DNA of 64,000 nucleotides, from assembly GCA_964346395.1 (NCBI GenBank), contig CAYFUT010000003.1, positions 13,870 to 77,869 of the forward strand, given 5' to 3'. The notes under the pieces were generated by a model, which made no database searches, was not told the origin of the DNA, and worked only from the letters and a program-made list of their open reading frames with translations. How positions within the stretch are numbered: position 1 is the stretch's first letter; the number at the start of each line of letters is the position of its first letter. The position numbers and the translations under genes are program-made. This DNA comes from CAYFUT01 sp964346395 (GTDB lineage Bacteria > Bacillota > Halanaerobiia > Halobacteroidales > Halobacteroidaceae). Below, in pieces: positions 42,023 to 49,688 of the stretch.

Positions 42023-42391
42023 ATGGCTAATGAAGGATTTCATGAAGATAATCTACCGGAAGAAACGCAAGAATTTCACCGCATGATCCAGAGTGTGATT
42101 GAGGAATTAGAAGCGGTAGATTGGTACCACCAGCGTGCTGCAGCTACCAATGAGCAGCAAGTGCAGAAAATAGTGGAACATAATCGGGATGAAGAAATAG
42201 AACATGCCTGTATGGGATTAGAGTGGCTTCGCCGCAATTATCCGCAGTGGGATGAATTTTTAAGAGAATTTTTGTTTACTGAAGGAGAGATTACTGCGCT
42301 AGAAGAAGGTGAAGGAGGCGAGGAAGGCGAAGAAAGCGAAGAAACAGAACCTAATGGTCAATCATTAGGTATTAAAGGATTAAAAAAGTAA
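42023..42391 (+). CDS. encapsulated ferritin (EncFtn) with C-terminal cargo-loading peptide
   Basis: 122 residues. The short two-helix ferritin unit carries the EncFtn ferroxidase ligands: Glu30 in EELEAVDWYHQRA, and Glu58 and His61 in HNRDEEIEHA (corresponding to E32, E62 and H65 of the Rhodospirillum protein). Helix three reads LEWLRRNYPQWDEFLREFLF. A Gly/Glu linker (about 94-111) leads to the targeting peptide SLGIKGLKK, which docks into the shell. It oxidises Fe(II) inside the compartment. ATG 42023 follows AGGGAGGGAG. It is co-transcribed with the shell gene 14 nt downstream, from a promoter with a Fur-like box. Confidence 0.93.
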   Translation: MANEGFHEDNLPEETQEFHRMIQSVIEELEAVDWYHQRAAATNEQQVQKIVEHNRDEEIEHACMGLEWLRRNYPQWDEFLREFLFTEGEITALEEGEGGEEGEESEETEPNGQSLGIKGLKK

Positions 42392-42405
42392 GGAGGCAAG
42401 AAAAA

Positions 42406-43197
42406 ATGAGTAATTTAAAACGAGATTTAGCGCCTATTACCCCAGAAGCCTGGCAATTTATTGAAGAAGAAGCTGAGGAAATTTTACAGACTAAGTTAAT
42501 TGGCCGCAAAACTGTTGATTTTGTGGGGCCTAAAGGAATTGATTTTGCTGCTGTAAATACAGGTCGAAGAGTAGAAGTGGAAGGGCCAACTTTTGATGTT
42601 GATTATTCTAAACGACATGTACTGCCGCTGCTAGAAGTAGAAGCACCCTTTACTATGGAACTAGAAGAAATTGAAGCTTTAGTCCGCGGAGCTGAAGATG
42701 TAGATAGTGATTCGCTTGTAGAAGCCGCGAATAAAGTAGCTGCTGCTGAAAATAATGTTATATTTTATGGTTTAGAAGATCCAGTCATAACAGGAATGAT
42801 AGAAGCTGCTGAACAGCCGCCGGTAGAAATAGAGGGAGAAGATCTGATTTCGCCAGCAGCTGATGGTATTTCTCAACTAATAGAGGAAGGCATAGAAGGG
42901 CCTTATAACTTATTGTTAGGATCTAAATTATACTCTCAGTTATATAAGGCCAGCGGGCAAGGTTATCCAGTAAAAAAGCGTTTAGAGGAAATGATTGAAG
43001 GAGAAATTATTGCTGCTCCTTTATTGGAAAATAGGGGAATTTTAATTCCGGATAGGTCTGGTGATTTTGAGTTGATTGCCGGCCAGGATATTTCAATTGG
43101 ATTTAAAGAACAATCAGGCGAGCAAGTAGAATTCTTCTTTACTGAATCTTTTACCTTCCGAGTTAACTCTCCGGAAGCAGTAGTTGTATTAGAGTAA
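42406..43197 (+). CDS. family 1 encapsulin shell protein
   Basis: 263 residues, the size of T=1 type encapsulins. Diagnostic HK97-fold segments are LAPITPEAWQFIEEEAEEIL at the N-terminus, GRKTVDFVGPKGIDFAAVNTG, LLEVEAPFTMELEEIEALVRGAEDVD and the C-terminal FFFTESFTFRVNSPEAVVVL. The N-terminal helix forms the cargo-docking site. Together with EncFtn it builds an iron-storing protein shell in the cytoplasm. ATG 42406 follows AAGGAGGC. A strong terminator follows. Confidence 0.95.
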   Translation: MSNLKRDLAPITPEAWQFIEEEAEEILQTKLIGRKTVDFVGPKGIDFAAVNTGRRVEVEGPTFDVDYSKRHVLPLLEVEAPFTMELEEIEALVRGAEDVDSDSLVEAANKVAAAENNVIFYGLEDPVITGMIEAAEQPPVEIEGEDLISPAADGISQLIEEGIEGPYNLLLGSKLYSQLYKASGQGYPVKKRLEEMIEGEIIAAPLLENRGILIPDRSGDFELIAGQDISIGFKEQSGEQVEFFFTESFTFRVNSPEAVVVLE

Positions 43198-43219
43198 ATA
43201 AGAATGTAGAGTAGCAAAT

Positions 43220-43250
43220 AAAAGCTGCCTTTGGGGCAGCTTTTATTCTT
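43220..43250 (+). terminator. terminator of the encapsulin operon
   Basis: AAAAGCTGCC pairs with GGCAGCTTTT, followed by ATTCTT. Confidence 0.8.
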
Positions 43251-43264
43251 CTACCAATTAGTAA

Positions 43265-43292
43265 TAATTATCATTTTTAAAAATGATAATTA
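43265..43292. promoter_or_regulatory. perfect 28-bp AT-rich palindrome upstream of the kor genes
   Basis: TAATTATCATTTTT and AAAAATGATAATTA are perfect 14-bp arms with no spacer. It has no T-run, so an operator is more likely than a terminator. The half-site TGATAATTA recalls Fur-family boxes, but the spacing does not match the classic Fur box. It lies 40 nt before the KorA start. Confidence 0.45.
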
Positions 43293-43331
43293 CTTAAGTG
43301 AAGTCTAGTAAAGTTAAGAGGAGGGGAAAAT

Positions 43332-45020
43332 GTGAATTTTAATTTAGTAATTGGTGGCGAAGCGGGCCAAGGATTAAAAACTGTGCAGAATATTCTGAAA
43401 AAGTCTTTTTTTAGGTTAGGGTTTAATCTGCATACTAGTAAAGATTATATGTCGCGAATTCGAGGTGGACATAATTTCATGAATCTCCGGATCGGGGACG
43501 AGCCGATTTCTGCTCCTACTACAGCAGAAGATATATTAGTGGCCTTAAATAAAGAGACCATTGATATTCATGCCCAGCGGGTTACAAAAGAGGGAGTTAT
43601 CTTACATGATGGAGAAGTAGAAACTGATCCCCAACTAATTTCTCTACCGGCTGGAGAAATTGCCAAGGAAGCAGGAAATAAAAAGACAGCTAATACGGTC
43701 TTTATGGGGGCAGTATTTAAGCTGTTAGGGCTTGATTTACAGGTTATTCGGCAGGTGTTAGGAGAGTATTTTGCTAATAAAGAAGAAGTTAAAGAGGTTA
43801 ATATAACTGCTTTAGAACAAGGGTATCAACAAGTAGAGACTAAATTTTCTTTACCGGAAGTTGAACAATCTGCTGACCAACTGCTGTTGAACGGGAACCA
43901 AGCGGTAGGTTTAGGAGCAGCAGTAGCTGACGTGGATTTTTATTCGGCTTATCCGATGACCCCGGCGACAGGAATTATGAATTATTTAGCCGGCAAAGAA
44001 AATGAATTAGAAATTGCAGTGGAGCAGGCTGAAGATGAATTGGCGGCTATTAATATGGCTTTAGGAGCTTCCTATAGCGGTCTTCGCGCGATGACGGGGA
44101 CTTCCGGTGGCGGATTCTCCTTGATGAATGAAGGATTTAGTCTGGCGGGCATCACCGAACTTCCGCTGGTGATTGCTGAGGTGCAGCGGCCTGGTCCAGC
44201 AACAGGATTACCAACAAGAACTGGGCAGGGGGATCTGTCATTTATTATTAATTCTGGCCAGGGAGAATTTCCTAAAGTAGTCCTTGCTCCCCGGAATGTA
44301 GAAGATGCTTTTTATCAAACTTTTAGGGCCTTTAATTTAGCGGAAAACTATCAACTGCCGGTGGTGATTGTAAGTGATCAGTTTTTAGCAGATTCCAGTC
44401 AGAATGTACCGGAGTTTAATTTGGAAGAATTAGAGATTAAAAATGGCTATTTATCTGCTACTGAGGTAGCAAACCGGACTGACTATCAGCGGTATCAGAT
44501 AACTGAGAGTGGGATTTCTCCCTTAGCTTATCCCGGACAGATTGAGGGAGCCACAGTGATGGTAGATAGTGATGAACATGACGAAGAAGGGTATATTATT
44601 GAAGATGCGGCTACCAGAAAGCAGATGGTAGAAAAACGGCAGCGTAAAGTGGATAAGTTAATTAGAGAAGAACTGCAGGAGCCTAAGTATGCAGGCCCGG
44701 AAAAGATAGATTATTTGTTAGTTAGTTGGGGCTCTACTTACGGTCCTTTGCTGGAAGCGCGCAATAAATTAGCCTCTGAAGCTGAGATTGGTCTGTTATC
44801 ATTTAGTGATGTCTGGCCGTTGCCTACAGAACGGTTAGCTGATTTATTGCAGCAGAATCCTAAATTAGTAGTAGTAGAAGGCAACTCAGAAGGACAATTT
44901 GCGCAGTTAATTAGACAGGAAACAGGTCAAGAAGCGGACTATAATTTATTAAAGTACGATGGACGTCCGTTTCACGGGCCAGAACTGTACCACCGCTTAC
45001 AGAAAGAGGTGATTCAATAA
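43332..45020 (+). CDS. korA: 2-oxoacid:ferredoxin oxidoreductase, fused gamma-alpha subunit (KorA type)
   Basis: 562 residues. The N-terminal gamma domain (about 1-190, LVIGGEAGQGLKTVQ, RIRGGHNFMNLR) is fused to the alpha domain (about 195-560, FYSAYPMTPATGIMNYLAG, GTSGGGFSLMNEGFSLAG, QRPGPATGLPTRTGQGDL). This is the two-gene KorAB arrangement. It oxidatively decarboxylates a 2-oxoacid, probably 2-oxoglutarate, to the acyl-CoA and reduces ferredoxin. No own ferredoxin subunit is encoded, so a free ferredoxin is needed. GTG 43332 follows GAGGAGGGG. The stop overlaps the KorB start. Confidence 0.9.
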   Translation: MNFNLVIGGEAGQGLKTVQNILKKSFFRLGFNLHTSKDYMSRIRGGHNFMNLRIGDEPISAPTTAEDILVALNKETIDIHAQRVTKEGVILHDGEVETDPQLISLPAGEIAKEAGNKKTANTVFMGAVFKLLGLDLQVIRQVLGEYFANKEEVKEVNITALEQGYQQVETKFSLPEVEQSADQLLLNGNQAVGLGAAVADVDFYSAYPMTPATGIMNYLAGKENELEIAVEQAEDELAAINMALGASYSGLRAMTGTSGGGFSLMNEGFSLAGITELPLVIAEVQRPGPATGLPTRTGQGDLSFIINSGQGEFPKVVLAPRNVEDAFYQTFRAFNLAENYQLPVVIVSDQFLADSSQNVPEFNLEELEIKNGYLSATEVANRTDYQRYQITESGISPLAYPGQIEGATVMVDSDEHDEEGYIIEDAATRKQMVEKRQRKVDKLIREELQEPKYAGPEKIDYLLVSWGSTYGPLLEARNKLASEAEIGLLSFSDVWPLPTERLADLLQQNPKLVVVEGNSEGQFAQLIRQETGQEADYNLLKYDGRPFHGPELYHRLQKEVIQ

Positions 45021-45874
45021 TGGTTGAGCAAGAAGCTTACGAACCAAATCGAGATACTGCTTGGTGTCCTGGCTGTGGAAATTTTCCTTTGCGGCAGGTA
45101 TTAGTTGATACTTTATCTGCTATGGAGTTAGCTCCTTCTGAAGTAGCGATGTTTACTGGGATTGGACAGGCGGCTAAAATGCCCCATTATATTAATATAA
45201 ATGGGTTTAATGGTTTACATGGGCGGGCTTTACCGCCGGCGTTGGGAATGCGGATAGCGAATCCGGAAATGAAAGTAATTGTAGAGTCGGGCGATGGTGA
45301 TACTTATGGAGAAGGAGGAAATCATATTCTGCATAATATTCGCCGTAATCCTGATTTGGCTCATTTAGTTCATGATAATCAAATTTATGGTTTAACCAAA
45401 GGGCAGGCTTCTCCTACCACCGGAGAAGGAATGAAAACGGGAGTACAGCCGAATGGAATTACAGCCCGGCCATTTAATCCAATTAAATTTGCGGTGGCAA
45501 TGGAAGCTAGTTTTGTAGCCCGCGGATTTGTAGGAGAAAAAGAACAGCTGCAGAAACTAATCAGAAAAGCTTTAGAGCACCGCGGTTATGCCCTGGTAGA
45601 TATCCTCCAACCCTGTGTTAGCTTCAATTCAGTTAATACTTATCAGTGGTATAGCAAACGAGTTTACCAGCTAGGAGATAAGTATGATCCGACTGATTAT
45701 CAAGCGGCAGTTAATAAGGCGGAAGAATGGGGGGCAGAAATTCCCTTAGGAATAATTTATCAAGAAGAACGGCCTATTTTTCGGGATCAACATCCGCAGT
45801 TAAGCGATGGTTCATTAGTGGGAAGTAAGGAGAACCCAGCAGATAAGGAAGAGTTACTGGCTGATTTCAAATAA
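45020..45874 (+). CDS. korB: 2-oxoacid:ferredoxin oxidoreductase, thiamine diphosphate-binding beta subunit (KorB type)
   Basis: 284 residues. TAWCPGCGNFPLRQVL supplies cluster-ligand cysteines, ESGDGDTYGEGGNHILHNIRRN is the ThDP/Mg motif, and DNQIYGLTKGQASPT is typical of beta subunits. It starts at ATG 45020, sharing one base with the korA stop, so translation is coupled. It binds thiamine diphosphate and one [4Fe-4S] cluster in the KorAB complex. The terminator at 45889 follows. Confidence 0.92.
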   Translation: MVEQEAYEPNRDTAWCPGCGNFPLRQVLVDTLSAMELAPSEVAMFTGIGQAAKMPHYININGFNGLHGRALPPALGMRIANPEMKVIVESGDGDTYGEGGNHILHNIRRNPDLAHLVHDNQIYGLTKGQASPTTGEGMKTGVQPNGITARPFNPIKFAVAMEASFVARGFVGEKEQLQKLIRKALEHRGYALVDILQPCVSFNSVNTYQWYSKRVYQLGDKYDPTDYQAAVNKAEEWGAEIPLGIIYQEERPIFRDQHPQLSDGSLVGSKENPADKEELLADFK

Positions 45875-45888
45875 TATAAACTAATGAA

Positions 45889-45916
45889 AAAAGCGGTCGG
45901 GAAGCCGACCGCTTTT
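45889..45916. terminator. bidirectional terminator after korAB
   Basis: AAAAGCGGTCGG-GAAG-CCGACCGCTTTT. The right arm touches the stop codon of the convergent gene. Confidence 0.85.
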
Positions 45917-46391
45917 AATAATTTGATAGTTTTTTTCCACACTGGGGACAAAATGAGAACTGATTTTGAGGTAGTTCAGCCCCGCAGTAAGGGCAAAATA
46001 CATAATTAGTTTCTGATTGCTTTTCTTTTGATTGCGGTTCAGCTTTTCCCTCTAGTTTATTTAAAGTAGAGGCTAATTCTTCCTTTTCTAATGGAGTTTG
46101 CAGGACAGCATCTACTTGATATTGTTGATAGTCAGCTAGAGAAATGGAGTTTGAGGAAGAAAGAATACAGGTCAGGTTGGGGTATTTATTTTTTACGGAC
46201 TTAATTAACTGTTTGCCAGTAGTAGTCTCCATAATTAAGTTTACTATCAACAGATTAGGTTGAAATTCTTTTAATTTGCCGCTGATATTATTTTCTCCGG
46301 TGGTTCTTACTTCTTTGCCCAAATCAGTCAGTAGATCAGCAAGTACTTTCCGCTCAAATTGTGAGTCATTAATAATTAATACTTTTTTCAT
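45915..46391 (-). CDS. pseudo-receiver domain with C-terminal zinc ribbon
   Basis: 158 residues. A CheY-like receiver (about 1-113) begins KKVLIINDSQFERKVLADLL. The phospho-acceptor position reads LLIVNLIME, with Asn51 in place of Asp, and the conserved Lys before Pro is Thr (VLQTPLEKEEL). Phosphorylation is thus unlikely. After a charged linker, CPYCGAELPQNQFSFCPQCG makes a zinc ribbon. Such proteins may be phosphorylation-independent adaptors. Partner and role are unknown. The ATG at 46391 lacks a strong GGAGG, with only GGGGGAT upstream. Confidence 0.8.
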   Translation of the reverse strand: MKKVLIINDSQFERKVLADLLTDLGKEVRTTGENNISGKLKEFQPNLLIVNLIMETTTGKQLIKSVKNKYPNLTCILSSSNSISLADYQQYQVDAVLQTPLEKEELASTLNKLEGKAEPQSKEKQSETNYVFCPYCGAELPQNQFSFCPQCGKKLSNY

Positions 46392-46666
46392 TTTTATCCC
46401 CCAACTTTTCTACATAATGGTTACGTTCGTTATTATTATGTAGAATAAAAAGAAAAAAGTCAATACCGAGAAGAAATTATTTATGAAAAGAGTTAATTAG
46501 CAGGTAAAAGTATAGATTGAATTTTAATCAGAGAAAGGAGTATTTTTTTAACTCAAACAAGGAATTAAATAAAAGTTAAGGAATATATAATTATAGTAAA
46601 TAAAATTGAGAGATAATATTTATTATCAACTAAAGTAAAATAATATTTACTAGGAGGGAATAAGTA

Positions 46667-47443
46667 GTGGCTAATTTACTGGCAGGAAAAAAAGGATTAG
46701 TAATGGGCGTGGCTAATAAAAAATCAATGGCCTGGAATATTGCGCAGCGATTAAAAGAAGAAGGAGCTGAATTAGCTTTTACCTATCAAAATGAAGAGGT
46801 AGGTGAGGAAGTGATTCCTCTGTTTGAAGAGATTGGAGCTCAGTCTTACCATCAGTTGGATGTGACAAGTGACCAGGAGTTTGAACGTGTTTTTTCGGAA
46901 GTGGGAACTAGTTTTGGCGGGCAGCTTGATTTTATTGTTCATTCTATTGCCGGTGGACCGAAGAGAGAAGATTTAAAAGGAAAATATATGGATACTGAGC
47001 GGGATAGTTTTCTTAGAACGATGGAAATTAGTGTTTATTCCTATGTTAAAGCACTACAACTTGCTTATCCACTGATGAAAAACAGAGAGGCAGCAGCAAT
47101 TACCCTTTCTTATTACGGCGGCGAAAAAGTAATGCCTAATTATAATGTTATGGGCGTAGCGAAGGCAGCTTTGGAGTCTTCGGTACAGTATTTGGCTAAA
47201 GATTTGGGGGAAGAGAATATCCGGGTTAATGCTTTATCGCCGGGTCCGGTATTAACAAGAGCAGCTAGTGGGATTGGAGATTTTCGCAAGTTACTGAGAG
47301 CCTTTAAAGATGAGGCTCCTTTAGGAAGACTAATTGATCAAAAAGAAGTAGCTGATTCTGCTCTTTATTTATTAAGTGAACTTGCTTCCGGAGTAACGGG
47401 GGAAGTAATCCACGTTGATGGGGGATATAATGTTAAGGGATAA
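46667..47443 (+). CDS. fabI: enoyl-[acyl-carrier-protein] reductase (NADH)
   Basis: 258 residues of the short-chain reductase fold. GLVMGVANKKSMAWNIAQ is the FabI-type dinucleotide motif, LSYYGGEKVMPNYNVMGVAKAALE contains the catalytic Tyr-x6-Lys (YNVMGVAK), and the C-terminus reads GEVIHVDGGYNVKG. It catalyses the last step of each fatty acid elongation round. GTG 46667 follows AGGAGGG. It is alone, outside any fab cluster. The upstream spacer (46392-46666) holds one AT-rich inverted repeat, GATAAT-ATTT-ATTATC, at about 46612-46627. Confidence 0.92.
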   Translation: MANLLAGKKGLVMGVANKKSMAWNIAQRLKEEGAELAFTYQNEEVGEEVIPLFEEIGAQSYHQLDVTSDQEFERVFSEVGTSFGGQLDFIVHSIAGGPKREDLKGKYMDTERDSFLRTMEISVYSYVKALQLAYPLMKNREAAAITLSYYGGEKVMPNYNVMGVAKAALESSVQYLAKDLGEENIRVNALSPGPVLTRAASGIGDFRKLLRAFKDEAPLGRLIDQKEVADSALYLLSELASGVTGEVIHVDGGYNVKG

Positions 47444-47671
47444 GCATTAGAAATTAATTTTAGAACTTGCCAAAGAGAATGATGCTGATCTTGAATTGCC
47501 GGCAAAAGAATTATAATTTCGGATGGAAAAAATCCTTAGTGGAAGGCAGAAACTAATTTACAACTTCAATAATTTAGCATTTATTCCATTAATATATTGA
47601 AAAAGAAGGTAATTTAGTTTATACTTATAGTAGATAGTCAGCAACGGCAATATAAATTTTATAATCGTAGT

Positions 47672-47757
47672 CATTAACTTAACCTACCACAGCCCATAGC
47701 TAATAATACATTAGTCCGATAGAACAATTTGATTAGAAAAATACACATTAATAAACT
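47672..47757. repeat. dispersed repeat, degenerate copy
   Basis: Read on the minus strand, TTAATGTGTATTTTTCTAAT (47751-47732) and the nearby TATCGGACTA match the edges of the repeats at 51877-52064 and 63885-64000. The copy abuts the flavin-reductase remnant. The boundaries are approximate. Confidence 0.4.
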
Positions 47758-47977
47758 GGAGTTAGAAATAGGGGAGGGCACAGAAGTTGCTGCGCCTTTA
47801 TTAGCAGAAGCGCCCCTTAATTTTGAGTGCAGGGTAATTAATTCTGTGCTTACCGGCTCCCATGAGATGTTTGTCGGGCGGGTCTAAACTATTCAGGCAG
47901 CAGAGAATTTAGTTACGGAGGAAGGAATTGATTTTGAACGGTTAAATTATTCCTTTAACTAGTTACCAGCCTTGTAA
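47753..47977 (+). pseudogene. flavin reductase-family remnant (3' part only)
   Basis: The frame encodes ELEIGEGTEVAAPLLAEAPL, then NFECRVINSVLTGSHEMFVGRV, an in-frame TAA, then AAENLVTEEGIDFERLN and a TAG. This is recognisable as the C-terminal third of a flavin reductase/flavoredoxin-type protein (ECxV...GSHxMFxGxV...DFExLN). The 5' two thirds are missing and a repeat lies at the junction. Just upstream, 47444-47520 carries another short remnant (ELAKENDADLELPAKEL, then stop). It is certainly non-functional as it stands. Confidence 0.7.
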
Positions 47978-48000
47978 AAAAATAAAATTTAAGCAACTAA

Positions 48001-48034
48001 AAAAGGTGTCAAGTGATCACTTGACACCTTTTTT
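48001..48034. terminator. perfect palindromic terminator
   Basis: AAAAGGTGTCAAGTGA and TCACTTGACACCTTTT are perfect 16-bp arms with A- and T-runs. It ends the minus-strand phosphoesterase operon. Confidence 0.8.
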
Positions 48035-48632
48035 AAATTTCCAGGACATAATACTTATAAGCATTGATAACTTTAGTTCCTTGGTACTCTGTTATTCGCT
48101 CATTGCGGCCATAGGATAAGTGCTGGTGGCCGTGAATAAAATAGTCAGGATTTAGTTTTTCAATTAACCAGCGGAAAATATGAAATCCTTTATGTGCTCG
48201 GTTATCTCCGTCGTTTAGGTCATAAGGAGGAGAATGAGCTAGAATAATATCTATATCTTGCCGCCAATTATGCCAGAAAAATTGGGGTATATTTTTAGCT
48301 ACTTCCCATTTCATTTCCCATTCTTTATATTCAACACCAGTGCCTCCATACCAGGGAGAACCTTCTAGACCGAGAATTGTAAGCCCATGATGATTGATTA
48401 CTTGAGCGTGAATATTCACACAGCCTAACGGGGGATCTTGTTTATAATCCGAATCGTGATTTCCACGGACGTAATAAAGGGGAGCTCCTTTGATTAGAGT
48501 AACTAGAAAAGATAGATAACCGGCTTTGAGGTCTCCGGCAGATAAGATCAAATCTATATCTGACCAGCGCTCTTCTTGAAAATAATCATACAGGGATTTG
48601 TGGATTTTATCAGCTATGAGTAATATTTTCAT
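48033..48632 (-). CDS. metallophosphoesterase (calcineurin-like)
   Basis: 199 residues. The di-metal motifs are present: ADKIH (DxH), SAGDLKAG (GD), RGNHDSD (GNHD), ILAHSPP and FIHGHQHLSYG (GHxH). It is a small cytoplasmic phosphoesterase of unknown substrate. The ATG at 48632 (minus) follows AAAGGAGATTCCC. It lies 17 nt downstream of the ParB-like gene on the same strand, so the two form an operon ended by the palindrome at 48001. Confidence 0.87.
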   Translation of the reverse strand: MKILLIADKIHKSLYDYFQEERWSDIDLILSAGDLKAGYLSFLVTLIKGAPLYYVRGNHDSDYKQDPPLGCVNIHAQVINHHGLTILGLEGSPWYGGTGVEYKEWEMKWEVAKNIPQFFWHNWRQDIDIILAHSPPYDLNDGDNRAHKGFHIFRWLIEKLNPDYFIHGHQHLSYGRNERITEYQGTKVINAYKYYVLEI

Positions 48633-48649
48633 TGGGAATCTCCTTTAAA

Positions 48650-49258
48650 TTATTTTTGGTTATCATATTTATCTCTTCTGCCCATGAGTTCTTTTAATTC
48701 TTCTTCATTAAACCAGGGGAACAATTCAGTATCGTACCAGGCTGTAATTATCTGTCGATAAGGCAATTTGTGATTAAGAGAATCAATTAATCGGAGCAAC
48801 TTTGTTTTTCGGTCTAGTTCTCCTTGTAGGTCACAGGAACGAGAGTTGCTTTTTAAGCAACCGTGGTAGCGCTCGTCTTTAGGTTCGCCAAACTTATATT
48901 CAGTTATTTTAGCATCAATAAATTTCCGTCCTAGTTCTTTGCTGGCCATAACTCGGTGATGACCGTCTACAATGTAATATTCATTCTCAACTTTATAGAC
49001 TTCAATAGCCGGCATCTGTTCGTGGTTGTGGATAGCTTCTTTAATTCTGGTGTAGCGGTTTGTTTTAGTTAGTTTTTTAAAATCTTCTTCTTTCTGACAG
49101 CGACCGACAGTACCGATGATTTTATCAATTTCTATAGGTTCAATTCCTTGATGGGTTCGAGAAGAAATTTTTAAATGACCGTACTGACGTTGAAAGCATT
49201 CAAATTGCGGTACGCTTGAAGAAAAAAATCCTGATAAAGGTTTATTTAAGGTAGACAT
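48650..49258 (-). CDS. ParB/Srx-like nuclease-fold protein
   Basis: 202 residues. The central core PAIEVYKVENEYYIVDGHHRVMASKELG is the ParB/sulfiredoxin-fold motif (here 'VDGHHRVxA'). The C-terminal part contains HGCLKSNSRSCDLQGELD with two Cys. The start is ATG 49258 because GGAGGAG precedes it. An upstream extension to 49315 has no ribosome site. The protein is too small and lacks the HTH of chromosome-partitioning ParB. Many such stand-alone domains are ATP- or DNA-dependent enzymes of unknown role. Confidence 0.72.
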   Translation of the reverse strand: MSTLNKPLSGFFSSSVPQFECFQRQYGHLKISSRTHQGIEPIEIDKIIGTVGRCQKEEDFKKLTKTNRYTRIKEAIHNHEQMPAIEVYKVENEYYIVDGHHRVMASKELGRKFIDAKITEYKFGEPKDERYHGCLKSNSRSCDLQGELDRKTKLLRLIDSLNHKLPYRQIITAWYDTELFPWFNEEELKELMGRRDKYDNQK

Positions 49259-49316
49259 TATAGATATCTCCTCCAATCTCACAGTTAAAATAAGATAATT
49301 TAAGAAAAAAGTCAAG

Positions 49317-49688
49317 CTTTATTTTCCATCTGTCAGCAATCTGGTTTATTTAGTTATTCTGAGGAGGAAAAAGAATAAATATTGACTGCAGCTGGTAAAA
49401 TATTCGTTTAATCTGTTTAATAAAGAAATACAGGCGGTGATTATTGTAAAAAGTTAGTTATTTTAGGTGATAGCTGTGTTGTGCTGTGTTGTGCAGTTAA
49501 CTTTTAAATGGAATTAAGTTTAGTGGTTTATAAGTTAGAGGTATCTGAGGTATAAAAATTCATTTAGAAAGTATTTTGCTTATTTGTAGGGAGGAAAAAA
49601 GTAAAATGTCAAGAATAACATATATGGTTGCTAGCACAAAATAATTTCGGGCAGCATACATTAATAATAAAGAATGGGGATGTCTTTA
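49317..49688 (+). other. gene-poor stretch with aborted reading frames
   Basis: This spacer holds short coding-like scraps: a frame reading KKLVILGDSCVVLCCAVNF then stop (about 49450-49507) and a 12-codon frame at about 49606 after GGGAGG. It also has a 10-bp tandem repeat (TGTGTTGTGC twice, near 49480). They look like remnants of lost genes. I see no intact gene or RNA. Confidence 0.35.

Noticed and set aside
41612..42043. A 143-codon minus-strand frame over the ferritin-like gene
   Set aside because: It is the shadow of the plus-strand ferritin-like gene, rich in His/Ser/Leu from its reversed acidic codons, with no ribosome site.
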